Below are positions 9,807 to 19,830 of a stretch of DNA of 64,000 nucleotides, piece after piece (the stretch's first letter is position 1; each line of letters opens with the position of its first letter). Under the pieces are notes generated by a model, which did no database searches, had not been told where the DNA came from, and was given only the letters and a program-made list of their open reading frames with translations. A program made the position numbers and the translations under genes. This DNA is from Planctomycetes bacterium syqfu (GTDB lineage: Bacteria; Planctomycetota; Phycisphaerae; Phycisphaerales; Phycisphaeraceae). The stretch is from contig CP087563.1 of the NCBI GenBank assembly GCA_020974905.1, positions 1,860,001 through 1,924,000 on the forward strand, in the 5' to 3' direction.

Positions 9807-11018
9807 TTGTCGGCCATGAAACACACCTCGATGATATGCGTCCTGACGGGTTGCCTGCTCACTGCTGTGGGTTGTCAGTCCAACAACAAATCCGCCAAGG
9901 TTGAAGGTTCAACCAAGCCTGCCAAGACTCAGCCGGTGAAGCTGTCGACGTCGGACTTCGTGCAAACCGAAGGCGAACAGGCCAGTGCGCCGGTCACCAA
10001 TCCAACGATTGTGCAGGAAGCAACCAATGACGATGAGCAAACGCTCAACACGTCCAAAGCCGAAGCCGCGACGTTCTTTGTTGCAGGCATGGTTGGCCAA
10101 GTCAACGGCCGCGCGATTTATGCTCGGAGCATTTTCAAGGATGTCCACGAACGTTTAACCGACCTTGGCACCCGCCTGCCTGCCCCACAATTCCGTCAGC
10201 AAGCCAGTGCCATGCTCCAGGGACGACTCAAGCAGATCGTCATGGATGCCTTGATTCTCGGTGAAGCGGAAAACCAACTCACTGAGCAAAACCAGATGGG
10301 GCTGCTGCATTATCTCAAGGAATTTCGAAAAGAACTCATCCGAGAAGAAGGCATCGGTTCAGCAGAACGAGCCAACCTGGAAAGTCTTCGCAGAACCGGC
10401 ATGACCTTGGAACAGCGCGTCAGTGAAAAGCGCAACCAGGTCGTCGTTCAGAACTATCTCAAAGCCAAACTCTGGCCGAAGATCAATGTCAGCCGCAAGG
10501 ACATCGAACGCTATTACCGCGATCACTATGAGGACTTTAACCCCCCCGCCGGCCGCACGATTCACATGATCAGGACGCATGATGACAACGTGGCCAACCA
10601 GATCGACAAGGAACTTCAAAAGGGTCGCAGCTTTCTGGACATCGCCGGCGACAACGTGCTTAACCCGCGTGACTGGGAAAAGAAGGGACTGTTTGGCAAA
10701 GGTATCAAAGGCAAGCCCTTTGGTAACGACGCACTCAACGAAGCTACACTCAGGCTCGGTGCTGGCGAACACTCCCCACGTATGAAAGTCGGCTCGATGT
10801 ACACATGGGTCTACGTCGACACCATCAGCCAGGGAGAGTCCAAATCCCTTAAGGAAGTCCAATTGGATATCGAACGCATCCTCAAGCAGCAGCAATACAA
10901 CCGCTACACCGAGGAATACCAGAAGCGACTTCTGGACGAAGGCAGCTACAACGATCTGGTTGAAATGCACAATCGCCTGCTGAATATCTGCATGAGTGTC
11001 TACGCAGGCCAGTCATGA
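9807..11018 (+). CDS. SurA/PpiC-like peptidyl-prolyl isomerase lipoprotein
   Basis: About 403 aa. The N-terminus is a lipoprotein signal with lipobox LTAVGC, so it should be anchored at the periplasmic side of a membrane after Lgt modification. A Gln/Thr/Ser-rich linker follows, then a SurA_N-like helical chaperone segment (VNGRAIYARSIF at about 93), and a C-terminal parvulin-like half containing AGRTIHMIRTHDD and a RSFLDIAGDN block. The TTG at 9807 has AAGGGA 7 nt upstream; the ATG at 9816 is the alternative and keeps the whole signal peptide. Parvulin active-site residues are not convincing, so it may be a chaperone only. It overlaps yraN by 4 nt. Confidence 0.72.
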   Translation: MSAMKHTSMICVLTGCLLTAVGCQSNNKSAKVEGSTKPAKTQPVKLSTSDFVQTEGEQASAPVTNPTIVQEATNDDEQTLNTSKAEAATFFVAGMVGQVNGRAIYARSIFKDVHERLTDLGTRLPAPQFRQQASAMLQGRLKQIVMDALILGEAENQLTEQNQMGLLHYLKEFRKELIREEGIGSAERANLESLRRTGMTLEQRVSEKRNQVVVQNYLKAKLWPKINVSRKDIERYYRDHYEDFNPPAGRTIHMIRTHDDNVANQIDKELQKGRSFLDIAGDNVLNPRDWEKKGLFGKGIKGKPFGNDALNEATLRLGAGEHSPRMKVGSMYTWVYVDTISQGESKSLKEVQLDIERILKQQQYNRYTEEYQKRLLDEGSYNDLVEMHNRLLNICMSVYAGQS

Positions 11019-11422
11019 TCCGGCAACTTTGGCGAAAACTCACACAACGCAAGCCCCGATCCATCGGTCAACGTGGTGAGCAACTTGCTGCGGATCATCT
11101 CAAACAAAACGGCTATCGGATTCTCGAACGCAATCTCAACACCAAACAAGGTGAGCTCGATATCGTCGCGCTCACAGCGGACCAGAAAACCGTGGTGTTC
11201 GTGGAAGTCAAAACTTCAGTCGAAACAGACGCCTATCATCTGCCTGAGTTCCGCGTGGATCACCGTAAACAACGCCAACTCGTGAAGCTTGCAGGCTACT
11301 GGTGTCGCCGCGCGAAACTCGAAAATCTGATGATCCGTTTTGATGTCATCGGCGTGAGTTTACCCAACGGAAAAGAACCACAGATTCGACACATCAAAGG
11401 TGCGTTTGAATCACACGTGTAA
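11015..11422 (+). CDS. yraN: UPF0102 / YraN-family endonuclease-like protein
   Basis: A 135-aa protein of the YraN/UPF0102 family, which has a restriction-endonuclease-like fold. Visible hallmarks are GEQLAADHLKQNGYRILERN, the GELDIVA motif with the family aspartate, and FVEVKTS carrying the ExK. The ATG overlaps the stop of the preceding lipoprotein gene (ATGA), so it is translationally coupled to it. The biochemical role of the family is not firmly established; nuclease activity has been reported for some members. Nothing recognisable lies in the 128 nt to the next gene. Confidence 0.9.
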   Translation: MIRQLWRKLTQRKPRSIGQRGEQLAADHLKQNGYRILERNLNTKQGELDIVALTADQKTVVFVEVKTSVETDAYHLPEFRVDHRKQRQLVKLAGYWCRRAKLENLMIRFDVIGVSLPNGKEPQIRHIKGAFESHV

Positions 11423-11550
11423 AAAATGATACCACCTTCAAACAAGACAACATCGTAGCGACCACTGAACCGGCAATAGATACAGCATCACAAGGCGTAT
11501 CTTGCTGCATCACCGATCAATTGCATGATATTGATTCAGACTGCGGTTGA

Positions 11551-12291
11551 TTAGATTTCATTGCCTGGTGTGGCTGGTTGATCTTCCTGAGTCTTGTTTT
11601 CCTTTTCCTTGGCAGCCTGGTTGATCAATAGCAAAGTGGGTATCGCCAAAGCCAGCAACTCAAAATAAAACCAGGGAGTACGGACTGAGACAATGGGCAT
11701 CATTGCGCCCATGGCCTGCCCCATCGATTGAGCCATGGCATTACCCATCTCCTCCTGGGCTTGCTGCATCTGAGGTGTCAGTGTAACTTCTGGATTGCCG
11801 TCCTCTGTCTCAGTGGGCTGGGCCTCAGGAAGTTGGAAACCTTCCGTCTGGTTCTGCGTGTCCTTGGCAGCATTCATCATCTCCTGCCGTGATTTTTCAA
11901 TTGACCTGTCTACCGGGAATCCCATCAATGCCTGTATCCCGATGATGATCAGCGCGGACATGGCAAAGAGCCCGGGGTTGAGTGATGTTTCTTTACCGGC
12001 AAAGAGTGCCAAACCAGCCACAATCGTACCAACGAGAACCATTAAACCGGCAATGGCCAAACCGTAAGCCATACCAACTTCCGAATCCTGTGGTCCATCC
12101 ATCTCACCGTTTTGCGCGAGTTGTTTGAGTTCTGGTGCAAGGGACATCCCGCCATAAATCGCCTGTACACCACTTTGCCGTGCAATGTTCCGACCACTGC
12201 ATTGGATATTGGTCCAGGGAAGTGCAAACAGAATCAAAGCACCGAGTAAGGTTGTAAAGTTGATTTTGGCCAAGTTGTCTTTCATGTACAT
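11551..12291 (-). CDS. Conserved-looking four-helix membrane protein, unknown function
   Basis: About 246 aa. Four hydrophobic segments are visible: residues 13-27, 75-100, 107-122 and 207-223. The stretch between helices 3 and 4 is Gln/Met/Glu-rich (QMQQAQEEMGNAMAQSMG) and likely extra-membrane and helical. The C-terminus is Lys/Glu-rich. No family is recognised. GGAGA is 4 nt upstream of the ATG at 12291 and 10 nt upstream of the in-frame ATG at 12285, so the start could be either. It is a lone gene between yraN and the chemotaxis cluster. Confidence 0.6.
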   Translation of the reverse strand: MYMKDNLAKINFTTLLGALILFALPWTNIQCSGRNIARQSGVQAIYGGMSLAPELKQLAQNGEMDGPQDSEVGMAYGLAIAGLMVLVGTIVAGLALFAGKETSLNPGLFAMSALIIIGIQALMGFPVDRSIEKSRQEMMNAAKDTQNQTEGFQLPEAQPTETEDGNPEVTLTPQMQQAQEEMGNAMAQSMGQAMGAMMPIVSVRTPWFYFELLALAIPTLLLINQAAKEKENKTQEDQPATPGNEI

Positions 12292-12471
12292 GCGTCTCCG
12301 AAAAGGTGTGATAAAGCTGTGGACATACGAAGTGGGACTGGTTCAAACATCGCCGTCAAATCCCCGGTCATATCAATGTGCAGTATTGGGTCAATCAATC
12401 AGGATATGAATCCCCCCCGACAAATATATGACGTGCTCATGCTACCTTTCCCTGGACACGGGTTCAATAAA

Positions 12472-12503
12472 AAAACACCAGAATATCTAGACATTCTGGT
12501 GTT
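12472..12503 (-). terminator. Intrinsic terminator of the chemotaxis operon
   Basis: A perfect 11-bp stem AACACCAGAAT / ATTCTGGTGTT with an 8-nt loop is followed, in the minus direction, by TTTTTTATTG. It lies 30 nt beyond the cheR stop, which makes it the likely end of the cheW-MCP-MCP-cheR transcript. Confidence 0.85.
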
Positions 12504-12532
12504 CATGAAATATTTATGACTTGCAGGAAAAA

Positions 12533-13387
12533 CTATTTCTTGCGATACATCGATGCACCAATGCGGGTGAACTTTTTGAGTTGTGGCCCCTGGATACTCT
12601 CAGCATGGCCGATCATAAACAGGCCACCGGGTTTGAGGAGTCGCAGAACCTGATCGGTGATCTTACTGCGAACGTGATTGTCGAAATAGATCATCACATT
12701 ACGACAGAAAATGGCGTCCATCGGTCCCTTCATGGCGTAGGGTGCTTCGGTCAGATTCAATCGGGCAAAGGTGATCATGCGACGTAAGTCGGGACTGACC
12801 TGCTGCATGCCGGTGGAGCGATCGAGTTTGAAATAGCGATTGCGTTCCTCAACAGGAATCGGCTTGATCGCTTCTGTGGGATATTGACCGATTTTGCAGA
12901 TGGAGAGCATCTTGGTGGAGATGTCGGTTGCAAGGATTTTGGCATCCACTTCATTGTGACCAGCCAGGTTCAAGGCACGGCGGATCACGATGGCCAGGGT
13001 GTAGGGTTCCTGTCCTGATGAACTGGCAGCAGACCAGATACGCAGGCGTTTCTGGCCGGCGCGGGCCCACTGATCGACCGCTTTCTGGAGTTCTTCAAAG
13101 TGATGTGGTTCGCGGAAAAAGGCTGTCACATTGGTAGAGACAACATTGATCAATTCGACCCATTCATCTTCCTGGGCCTCATTGACCAGAAAATCAAGGT
13201 AGTCGGCAAAGCTGCTGAGCGACAGATCACGCAGACGTTTGCGGATACGGGCACTGAGCATGGTCCGCTTGGTATCGCGTAAGGTGATGCCACAGCGATC
13301 GTAGATCATGGAACGTAACTTGTTGAACGTGGTCGTATCCATGGGACCACTGTCCTGATGCAAACCCAATCCCGCTTGTATTGCCAT
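12533..13387 (-). CDS. cheR: Chemoreceptor glutamate methyltransferase CheR
   Basis: A 284-aa SAM-dependent methyltransferase that methylates glutamates in chemoreceptor signalling domains. The N-terminal helical CheR domain (about 17-75) includes KRLRDLSLSSFADYLDFL. The catalytic domain has FFREPHHFE, the SAM-binding segment RIWSAASSSGQEPYTLAI, ILATDIS, and FCRNVMIYFD. GGAG 9 nt upstream supports the ATG. It is the last gene of the minus-strand cluster, directly after two receptors that probably are its substrates. No cheA, cheB or cheY lies next to it, so those must come from elsewhere. Confidence 0.93.
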   Translation of the reverse strand: MAIQAGLGLHQDSGPMDTTTFNKLRSMIYDRCGITLRDTKRTMLSARIRKRLRDLSLSSFADYLDFLVNEAQEDEWVELINVVSTNVTAFFREPHHFEELQKAVDQWARAGQKRLRIWSAASSSGQEPYTLAIVIRRALNLAGHNEVDAKILATDISTKMLSICKIGQYPTEAIKPIPVEERNRYFKLDRSTGMQQVSPDLRRMITFARLNLTEAPYAMKGPMDAIFCRNVMIYFDNHVRSKITDQVLRLLKPGGLFMIGHAESIQGPQLKKFTRIGASMYRKK

Positions 13388-13411
13388 CGTAAAAAACTCC
13401 AGGTTATGGGA

Positions 13412-13445
13412 AACCGGCTGCGACCTTTTCAGATCACAGCCGGTT
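13412..13445. other. Hairpin between MCP and cheR
   Basis: The 9-bp inverted repeat AACCGGCTG / CAGCCGGTT spans the gap between the heme-MCP stop and the cheR start. No U tract follows on the minus strand, so it is more likely an mRNA stability or attenuation element than a full terminator. Confidence 0.45.
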
Positions 13446-13482
13446 GGTTTATGAATGTTTTTCAGTTTGATTCATGGTTGAT

Positions 13483-15216
13483 TTAGAACTCAGAGAAATC
13501 GTCATCGTCATCCAGTGGGATCACCTGCTGCGCTTGTGCCTTGGCCGGTTGATTTTGCTTACGCGGTACTGACCTGGACTGACGGGAAACCGTTTGTGTC
13601 TTCACCGGTTTGACTTTTGTTTGAGCACGATGATTACTGCTGCCTTCACCAAAGACGGTAGCCATCAATTCGTTGACCATGCAGTTCAGATCCTCGGCCT
13701 GGGCGCTGAGTTCCTGGCTGGCAGCGGCGGACTCTTCACTGCTGGCGGCATTGGCCTGCGTGACCTGGTCCATCTGTCCCACAGCCTTTGTGATCTGATC
13801 GATGCCATCAGCCTGCTCGGAACTGGCGGAGGAGACCTGGTTGATCAGCTGAGTCACACGCGAAACGGCATCATCAATCTGTGACAGTGAGGCTTCGGCT
13901 TCACCGGCCACATCCACACCTTGATCGGCATTGCGACAGGCGTCTTCGATTAACTGGGCAGTTGACTTGGAGGCTTCGGCACTGCGCTGTGCAAGGCTGC
14001 GGACTTCTTCAGCAACCACGGCGAATCCCTTGCCAGCTTCACCGGCGCGGGCAGCTTCGACAGCGGCATTCAATGCAAGCAGGTTCGTCTGGAAGGCGAT
14101 CTCATCAATCGTCTTGAGAATGCTCGCAGTCTGATCGGAAGAATTCTTGATCTTGCTAATCGTCTGCGTCAATCGCTTCATCGCTTCATTGCCTTTGACC
14201 GACACTTGGCGAGCTTCCTCTGCCATGCTGTTTGCTTCCTGGGCATTTTGAGCATTCTGACGGACGGTGGCATTCATCTGTTCAAGTGAAGCACTGGTTT
14301 CTTCAAGACTCGATGCCTGTTCCGAAGCACCTTCTGCCATGGCCTGACTGGAGCCGGAGACCTGACCGGATGCCTGGGAAACCTGGTCTGCACCGCTTTC
14401 CATGCGGTCGATGATCCGACGCAGGGGCAAGCCCAGAACGCGATGGGTCAAGCCGATCAAACTGATGACAGCCAAAGTCAGCAAACCAATCATCCAAAGC
14501 GCACTGGACTTGGTGAAGCTTGCCACCTGACTGTCAACCAGGGACATGGGCATCGCCACTTCAAAAGCACCATGCATATCACCGACCTTCCAACCTTCCA
14601 TGGGAAAGCCCAGCACGTCAAGTCCGTCCTGATCCGGATCGTACTTGCCTCGCGGCTGACCATGACAGGTCATGCAGTCTTCAGTGAGTTTGATGGAACG
14701 GAAGTAGTGCAGCGTATTGCTTGCCTTATCAATGCGGTAGACGGCTTCGTCGCCACCCTTCTTGACCTGATCTTCAAGATCCTGAAGCAGTTTTTCACGG
14801 AACGAGCCGGGCTGCGGTTCATTGGCTTTGTTACGGGCTTCAAAAGAGAGCACTTTAAAGTCCAAACCTTCACGTTTGGCGGCCTTTTCAGCAGCCAACC
14901 AACCGGCAACAACCGGGATGGACTGGAACGCGTTGGTGGCTTTGTAGTCACCTTTGTTCTTGCGGACCGTTTCCATCTCCTGAATGATGGATTTGTTGTC
15001 GAAGAGATTAAGGTTATTCATCTTGGCAACATGATTCTTGGTTTCATCAGCCACAGCGGTGAATGATGCAGCACGTTCTGCCATGGCATCCGTGATATTA
15101 TCACGATACTTGCTGATGAACACGTAATTGATGACGACTGCAACCAGCAGCATCAATACAATCACGGTCAAAACAATTTTTGTTGTGACACCCATTGATT
15201 TGAAAAGTTGAATCAT
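13483..15216 (-). CDS. Methyl-accepting chemotaxis protein with c-type heme (DUF3365/Tll0287-like) sensor
   Basis: A 577-aa transmembrane chemoreceptor. TM1 is at about residues 11-33. The periplasmic sensor resembles the Tll0287-like/DUF3365 domain and contains a CxxCH heme-attachment motif (EDCMTCHG, about 178). TM2 is at about 237-258, followed by a HAMP-like linker and the conserved signalling tip [20 protein letters not shown]. It ends in a disordered linker and the tail [12 protein letters not shown] longer frame up to 15372 would overlap the next receptor; the ATG at 15216 has AGGA 7 nt upstream and starts just before TM1. Known heme-binding sensors of this type respond to redox or gas ligands; the specific signal here is inferred. 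Its signalling region is nearly identical in DNA to the neighbouring MCP. Confidence 0.88.
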   Translation of the reverse strand: MIQLFKSMGVTTKIVLTVIVLMLLVAVVINYVFISKYRDNITDAMAERAASFTAVADETKNHVAKMNNLNLFDNKSIIQEMETVRKNKGDYKATNAFQSIPVVAGWLAAEKAAKREGLDFKVLSFEARNKANEPQPGSFREKLLQDLEDQVKKGGDEAVYRIDKASNTLHYFRSIKLTEDCMTCHGQPRGKYDPDQDGLDVLGFPMEGWKVGDMHGAFEVAMPMSLVDSQVASFTKSSALWMIGLLTLAVISLIGLTHRVLGLPLRRIIDRMESGADQVSQASGQVSGSSQAMAEGASEQASSLEETSASLEQMNATVRQNAQNAQEANSMAEEARQVSVKGNEAMKRLTQTISKIKNSSDQTASILKTIDEIAFQTNLLALNAAVEAARAGEAGKGFAVVAEEVRSLAQRSAEASKSTAQLIEDACRNADQGVDVAGEAEASLSQIDDAVSRVTQLINQVSSASSEQADGIDQITKAVGQMDQVTQANAASSEESAAASQELSAQAEDLNCMVNELMATVFGEGSSNHRAQTKVKPVKTQTVSRQSRSVPRKQNQPAKAQAQQVIPLDDDDDFSEF

Positions 15217-15343
15217 GACTGAATCCTGTTCTATACGACTCGTTAATATTTTAGAGTCAGGCGGTGCGTTCTGACCGTCCACACGGTCATGTCTTGGAAT
15301 GGGTCGTGTCACCTTTCGATGACACGACCGCGGGTTGTTATTT

Positions 15344-18031
15344 TCAGAAATCACTGAGGTCATCATCGTCATCCAGTGGAATCACACTGGATGCATGAGA
15401 CTTGGCGTTTGAATGCGAAGCTGCAACTTTCTTGGGCATGGGGACAGGTGACTTGGTCACTTTGGCAGGTGTTGAACGCATGCTGCGATTGAGCTTGCGC
15501 TGGCCCATCACCATGCCGACCAATTCATCGACCATGCTGTTGAGTTCTTCGGCCTGGGCGCTGAGTTCTTCACTGGCAGCAGCAGACTCTTCGGAGTTGG
15601 CAGCATTGGCCTGGGTGACCTGATCCATCTGGCTGACCGCCTTGGTCACCTGATCAATACCATCAGCCTGCTCGTTGCTGGCAGAGGAAACTTCGTTGAT
15701 CAGTTCGGTCACCTTGGTCACTGCTGCATCAATCTGTGTCAGTGCGGCTTCGGCTTCACCGGCCACATCCACACCCTGATCGGCATTGCGACAGGCGTCT
15801 TCAATCAACTGGGCAGTTGACTTGGAGGCTTCGGCACTGCGCTGTGCAAGGCTGCGGACTTCTTCAGCAACCACTGCGAATCCCTTGCCAGCTTCACCGG
15901 CGCGGGCAGCTTCGACAGCGGCATTCAATGCAAGCAGGTTCGTCTGGAAGGCGATCTCATCAATCGTCTTGAGAATGCTCGCAGTCTGATCGGAAGAATT
16001 CTTGATCTTGCTGATTGTCTGAGTCAATCGTTTCATCGCTTCGTTACCCTTGACGGACATGCTGCGTGCCTCTTCAGCCATACTGTTTGCAGACTGGGCG
16101 TTTTGAGCATTCTGACGGACGGTGGCATTCATCTCTTCCAGCGAAGCACTGGTTTCTTCAAGACTCGATGCCTGTTCCGAAGCACCTTCTGCCATCGATT
16201 GGCTGGAGCTTGAAACCTGATCGGATGCCTGGGAAACCTGGGATGCACCGTTTTCCATACCATCAATGATTCGACGCAGCGGACGAATAATGCCCGAGGC
16301 GATGATGAAGGCCAGGACCGTACCGATGATGATGGTGAGAATGGCACCAGTCGAAGTCAGGACAGAAGAGGAGTTGATTTGAGCAAGCATTTTTTGCTGT
16401 TGGCCATCACCGAGATTGCGACATTCGTCAACAAAGTCCTTGACCGCTGCCACAAGACGCCCTTCGGACGTATTCTTTTCGCCCATCAGATCGCCCCAGT
16501 GATCGACTGATTTCTGATAGTCAACCGCCAGTTTTTTCAGATCTTCAACGGTTTTCTTGTCACGGGGATCAAAGAGTTTACCAAGCAGTCCATCACACAT
16601 TTCCAGAATCTTTGCCACGGATTCGTGGTTTTTATCCAGGTAAGTTGTATCCCGGCGCATCATAAAATTCATTTCATGGCGACGGGCGATACCAGCCTGA
16701 ACAATCAGGTCGCCAGCCGTATCCGAAGTCCACTGCTTGCGCTGTTCTTCTGCAAGCAAAGTCTTCTTCATTTCAACCAGCTCTTTCTGCTGCTCTGCTT
16801 GAAATGCATCACATTGCGAAAAGAAGATATTGGAATGTTCAATCATATTCGCTTCGGTTTGGCTCTTACTATCAAACAGCGCTGCCCACTTCTTGAAATG
16901 CTGTTCGTATTGTTGCAGATCGTCTGTCAATTCCTTGACACGATTGCGGTCGACTTCCTGTTTGAGAGAATCCAGGAGCTTCGTGCATTGATCGTTGAGT
17001 CGTGCAACCGTCTGTAGAAGCTGCTTGTTGGTTGCCTCATCCTGCTCGGCCATGTAATCCTTTTCAAGGATACGACATTCCTTGGCCAATTGGATCATGC
17101 TTTCAGCCATCTGCACCTGGGTTAACTTGGTCTGAATCACCTGTTGTTGGACTTGCCCGGATTTGACCAGTTCGGTAATCTCGGCCGCTTGCTCATTGGC
17201 CAGTTTTTCGCAATCGTCCTGGAACTCATCGGCAATGGCATCAAGTTCTTTGCTCAATTTGTCCTGGGCACTGTCAAACTCCTGCCAGGTACCGAAACCC
17301 TGCTTATACTTCATGGCATGGGTCTTGAGTTCAGTGATCAACTGCTGGTCCTTGGGATCATTCAGGACGGCGATCAGTCTATCAGCAGCATCTGCAATCT
17401 GTTTGACGGTCTTATCGTTCTGCTGAATGTATTGTGCCTCGTTGGTCTGCATATACTTGATGACTTCGACCCGACAAGTCTTGGAAAGCGTCCGTAATTC
17501 AGCAGCCAGTTCCACAGAGAGAAGTTTGTCTTCCTGGTCCTTGCGAGACTTGGTTTTGAGCTGAGCCAATTCGGCTTTCTCTTCTGCTCCCAACTCATCA
17601 CACTTGGTGATGAAGTTCTGGGCCAGGGTAGCCATGCGTTCTTCGGCCTGAGACTGTTGGTTGTCGAGATTGACCCAATTCGCCAGAGCATCCTGATACT
17701 TCTTGGCTTGATCTTTGGCCTGCATGATGCCTGCGCGGTCAGCTGGGTCCTTGAATTTATCGTGAGTGATCTGAATCTGATCATAGATTTCTTTAACCGT
17801 CTTGGCGTTTTCGTCCAAGTCCGCCTGCTGGCCACGTCGCATGTAAACCAGATTCAGAATACGAGCATCTTTGGCCTTGTTCACCAGGCGGTTGGTGTCA
17901 CTGGCTTTGTCCGAGATTTGCTGAATTTTGTCGACGGCATTAAAGCCGATGTATCCCAAAGTACCGGTGAGAAACAGGACAACTGCAAAGCCTGATGCGA
18001 TTTTCTTTCCTACAGTCATTTTTCCAAACAT
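15344..18031 (-). CDS. Methyl-accepting chemotaxis protein with very long helical sensor region
   Basis: An 895-aa chemoreceptor. TM1 is at about residues 12-31. A very long, Gln/Lys/Glu-rich, apparently all-helical extracytoplasmic region covers about 32-555, which is several times the size of a classical four-helix-bundle sensor and looks like repeated helical-bundle units. TM2 is at about 557-583, followed by a HAMP-like linker, the signalling domain with [20 protein letters not shown], and a tail ending [17 protein letters not shown] 9 nt upstream supports the ATG. It lies between cheW and the heme-MCP and is co-transcribed. The ligand is unknown. Confidence 0.9.
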   Translation of the reverse strand: MFGKMTVGKKIASGFAVVLFLTGTLGYIGFNAVDKIQQISDKASDTNRLVNKAKDARILNLVYMRRGQQADLDENAKTVKEIYDQIQITHDKFKDPADRAGIMQAKDQAKKYQDALANWVNLDNQQSQAEERMATLAQNFITKCDELGAEEKAELAQLKTKSRKDQEDKLLSVELAAELRTLSKTCRVEVIKYMQTNEAQYIQQNDKTVKQIADAADRLIAVLNDPKDQQLITELKTHAMKYKQGFGTWQEFDSAQDKLSKELDAIADEFQDDCEKLANEQAAEITELVKSGQVQQQVIQTKLTQVQMAESMIQLAKECRILEKDYMAEQDEATNKQLLQTVARLNDQCTKLLDSLKQEVDRNRVKELTDDLQQYEQHFKKWAALFDSKSQTEANMIEHSNIFFSQCDAFQAEQQKELVEMKKTLLAEEQRKQWTSDTAGDLIVQAGIARRHEMNFMMRRDTTYLDKNHESVAKILEMCDGLLGKLFDPRDKKTVEDLKKLAVDYQKSVDHWGDLMGEKNTSEGRLVAAVKDFVDECRNLGDGQQQKMLAQINSSSVLTSTGAILTIIIGTVLAFIIASGIIRPLRRIIDGMENGASQVSQASDQVSSSSQSMAEGASEQASSLEETSASLEEMNATVRQNAQNAQSANSMAEEARSMSVKGNEAMKRLTQTISKIKNSSDQTASILKTIDEIAFQTNLLALNAAVEAARAGEAGKGFAVVAEEVRSLAQRSAEASKSTAQLIEDACRNADQGVDVAGEAEAALTQIDAAVTKVTELINEVSSASNEQADGIDQVTKAVSQMDQVTQANAANSEESAAASEELSAQAEELNSMVDELVGMVMGQRKLNRSMRSTPAKVTKSPVPMPKKVAASHSNAKSHASSVIPLDDDDDLSDF

Positions 18032-18081
18032 GATGATAGTTCCCTTAACGGAAGTAGTTGATTGATTGATTGTCCCAAACG

Positions 18082-18624
18082 TTATGCTGCGGCCGCAGGC
18101 GTGTTACCTGCACTATTGCCAGCAGTCTTGACGAGTTCATTTAAATCCATTGCTGAAAGGACGCGTTGAATGTCGAGTAACATGACCACACGCTGACTGA
18201 TCTTGGCCACGCCACAGATGTAGTTCATGCTCATATCCGCACCGATACTCGGCAGGTTGTCGATCTGGTCTTCCTGAATGTCGAGTACTTCATCGACCTC
18301 ATCAACCAGGATGCCAATCTGAATGACCTGATCGTCGTAGTTCATTTCCACGACAATGATGCAAGTGACTTCGGTGTCTTCCTGGGCCTTCATGCCAAAC
18401 TTCTGACGCAAGTCGACCACGGGAATAATCCGACCACGAAGGTTGATCACACCGCGGACATACTCAGGCGTTCTGGGGACATGCGTGATGTCCATGAGCC
18501 CGATGATTTCACGGACCGCAAGCAGCGAGACACCGTACTGTTCCTGGCTCAGATGAAACGTCAGATACTTTCCGACCAGGTCACGAACGTTGGTTTGAGT
18601 GATTGTTTTTTCCTGTTCCGACAT
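18082..18624 (-). CDS. cheW: Chemotaxis coupling protein CheW
   Basis: A 180-aa adaptor that links receptors to the CheA kinase in chemoreceptor arrays. The CheW fold is evident: [24 protein letters not shown] (an SH3-like strand set), [25 protein letters not shown], and [13 protein letters not shown]. There is a short Ala-rich tail. GGGAGG just upstream supports the ATG. It is the first gene of the cluster, 50 nt before the long MCP. Confidence 0.93.
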   Translation of the reverse strand: MSEQEKTITQTNVRDLVGKYLTFHLSQEQYGVSLLAVREIIGLMDITHVPRTPEYVRGVINLRGRIIPVVDLRQKFGMKAQEDTEVTCIIVVEMNYDDQVIQIGILVDEVDEVLDIQEDQIDNLPSIGADMSMNYICGVAKISQRVVMLLDIQRVLSAMDLNELVKTAGNSAGNTPAAAA

Positions 18625-19002
18625 GTTGCCCTCCCTGTCAATGGGCTTGGCGTTGAACGCCTTGAATGGTTGAACTGATTGGTATCTTGAAATACAAAAC
18701 GAATTTAGTAGTCGTCATGACAAGACAAGCCCCGGTCTGCACCCATGCAGTCGGGGTTAATCAAGATCTATTTGAAACAAGTCTCCAAGTGTTTTTTCAA
18801 AAAAATGCATCGGCACATGCCACCGGTCAATCTCCGTAGATCAGAGACTGCTCCCTAAAGTGTCCATGCCCGGAACACCCGCCGAAATAGTTCATCGGTT
18901 TTAATGTAGAGTTACTTAATATTGTCGATCTTGTTTTTCAAGATTGAGATATCAGACGTTGATCATGACGTAAAAATTTTGGTTACAATACAGATCAACG
19001 CA
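18625..19002. other. Intergenic region upstream of cheW and tRNA-Arg
   Basis: This 378-nt gap has no gene. It should hold the cheW operon promoter. A hairpin is visible at 18730-18756 (CCCCGGTCTGCA / TGCAGTCGGGG), followed by an AT-rich stretch leading to the tRNA promoter. Confidence 0.5.
18959..18989 (+). promoter_or_regulatory. Candidate promoter of tRNA-Arg
   Basis: TTGATC (18959-18964) and TACAAT (18984-18989) are separated by 19 nt and lie 14 nt before the tRNA 5' end. The spacing is slightly long, so the -35 assignment is tentative. Confidence 0.35.
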
Positions 19003-19076
19003 GCGCTCGTAGCTCAGTTGGATAGAGCAGCGCTTTCCTAAAGCGCAGGTCACAGGTTCGAACCCTGTCGGGCGTA
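19003..19076 (+). tRNA. tRNA-Arg (anticodon CCT)
   Basis: A complete cloverleaf. The acceptor GCGCTCG pairs with CGGGCGT (G1-U72 and one further G-U pair), the D-arm is GCTCAGTTGGATAGAGC, and the anticodon stem GCGCT/AGCGC has loop TTCCTAA giving anticodon CCT (reads AGG). The T-arm is ACAGG-TTCGAAC-CCTGT and the discriminator is A. CCA is not encoded. Confidence 0.95.
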
Positions 19077-19111
19077 TTATCCTTTTACCGGTCTTTAAGT
19101 TGATACAATCT

Positions 19112-19333
19112 TCAACGCTCCCAATAGACAAAGCCGCGTTTGTATCGGACATCCATGATGTACCGTGCATACAGGCGTTCCCAAGCTCTGGGTAACTGAA
19201 ACCTGCCACGCATTTGAATCATTGCAGCAGCAAGTGTCGCAAAAATTCGGTTGTGTTTATCTGCGCCTAAAAACTTGAATGATTGTGCTGTCCAATCAGC
19301 TAAAAGTTGGTTATCTGGATCAAGTTCATCCAC
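19112..19333 (-). CDS. Possible small hypothetical protein
   Basis: A 73-aa open frame (MDELDPDNQLLADW... YKRGFVYWER) with natural-looking amino-acid composition and codon use, mixed charge, aromatic residues in the C-terminal half, and no transmembrane segment. No Shine-Dalgarno is seen upstream of the ATG, and the family is not recognised. It lies antisense in the gap between tRNA-Arg and the response regulator, where no other feature competes. It may be real or a chance frame. Confidence 0.4.
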   Translation of the reverse strand: MDELDPDNQLLADWTAQSFKFLGADKHNRIFATLAAAMIQMRGRFQLPRAWERLYARYIMDVRYKRGFVYWER

Positions 19334-19377
19334 GATTGGGCCGATTCATGCTTCATGGGTATGCCAGGGAGCTTCCA

Positions 19378-19830
19378 ATGAATGATAAACCGCTTGTTTT
19401 AATTGCAGATGACGATCCGGATATGATTAACCAGATGAAGCTGGTGTTTAAACCCGTGATGGATCAGGTTCAGTTGATCGTAGCGTCCAACGGGGTGGAA
19501 GCCGTCAGAAAGTGCGGCTCGGAAAAACCGGATCTGCTTTTACTGGATCATGGCATGCCGGGCCTGGATGGTTTTACGGCATGTCAGATGATTCGGAATA
19601 TGAACCCCGATCACGAAATGGATATCTGGTTTATTACCGGGCTGGTAGATGAAGACGACATGCCGTTGGCGATGGAAGTGGGCGCAGATTGCCTGATTCA
19701 AAAGCCGATTAATATCTCCCACCTACGTCACATGCTCGTTACACATCTTGGTTTGGAAATGCCGGAAGAAGCATCCAGTGTGATTGATCTGACGGACGAT
19801 GATGATCACGAAGCGTCCGATGCTGCCTGA
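19378..19830 (+). CDS. Single-domain response regulator
   Basis: A 150-aa CheY-like receiver. Acidic pocket DDD is in LVLIADDDPDM, the phospho-acceptor aspartate is in LLLLDHGMPGLDG, the threonine is in FITG, and the conserved lysine is in LIQKPIN. No output domain follows, only a short acidic tail (DLTDDDDHEASDAA). The ATG at 19378 is chosen over the longer frame because GGGAG is about 7 nt upstream and the receiver begins there. It is probably partner to a distant histidine kinase, and a role in the nearby chemotaxis cluster is possible. Confidence 0.85.
   Translation: MNDKPLVLIADDDPDMINQMKLVFKPVMDQVQLIVASNGVEAVRKCGSEKPDLLLLDHGMPGLDGFTACQMIRNMNPDHEMDIWFITGLVDEDDMPLAMEVGADCLIQKPINISHLRHMLVTHLGLEMPEEASSVIDLTDDDDHEASDAA

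Noticed and set aside
15217..15372. N-terminal extension of the heme-MCP
   Set aside because: It would overlap the next receptor gene; the ATG at 15216 has a Shine-Dalgarno and sits right before TM1.
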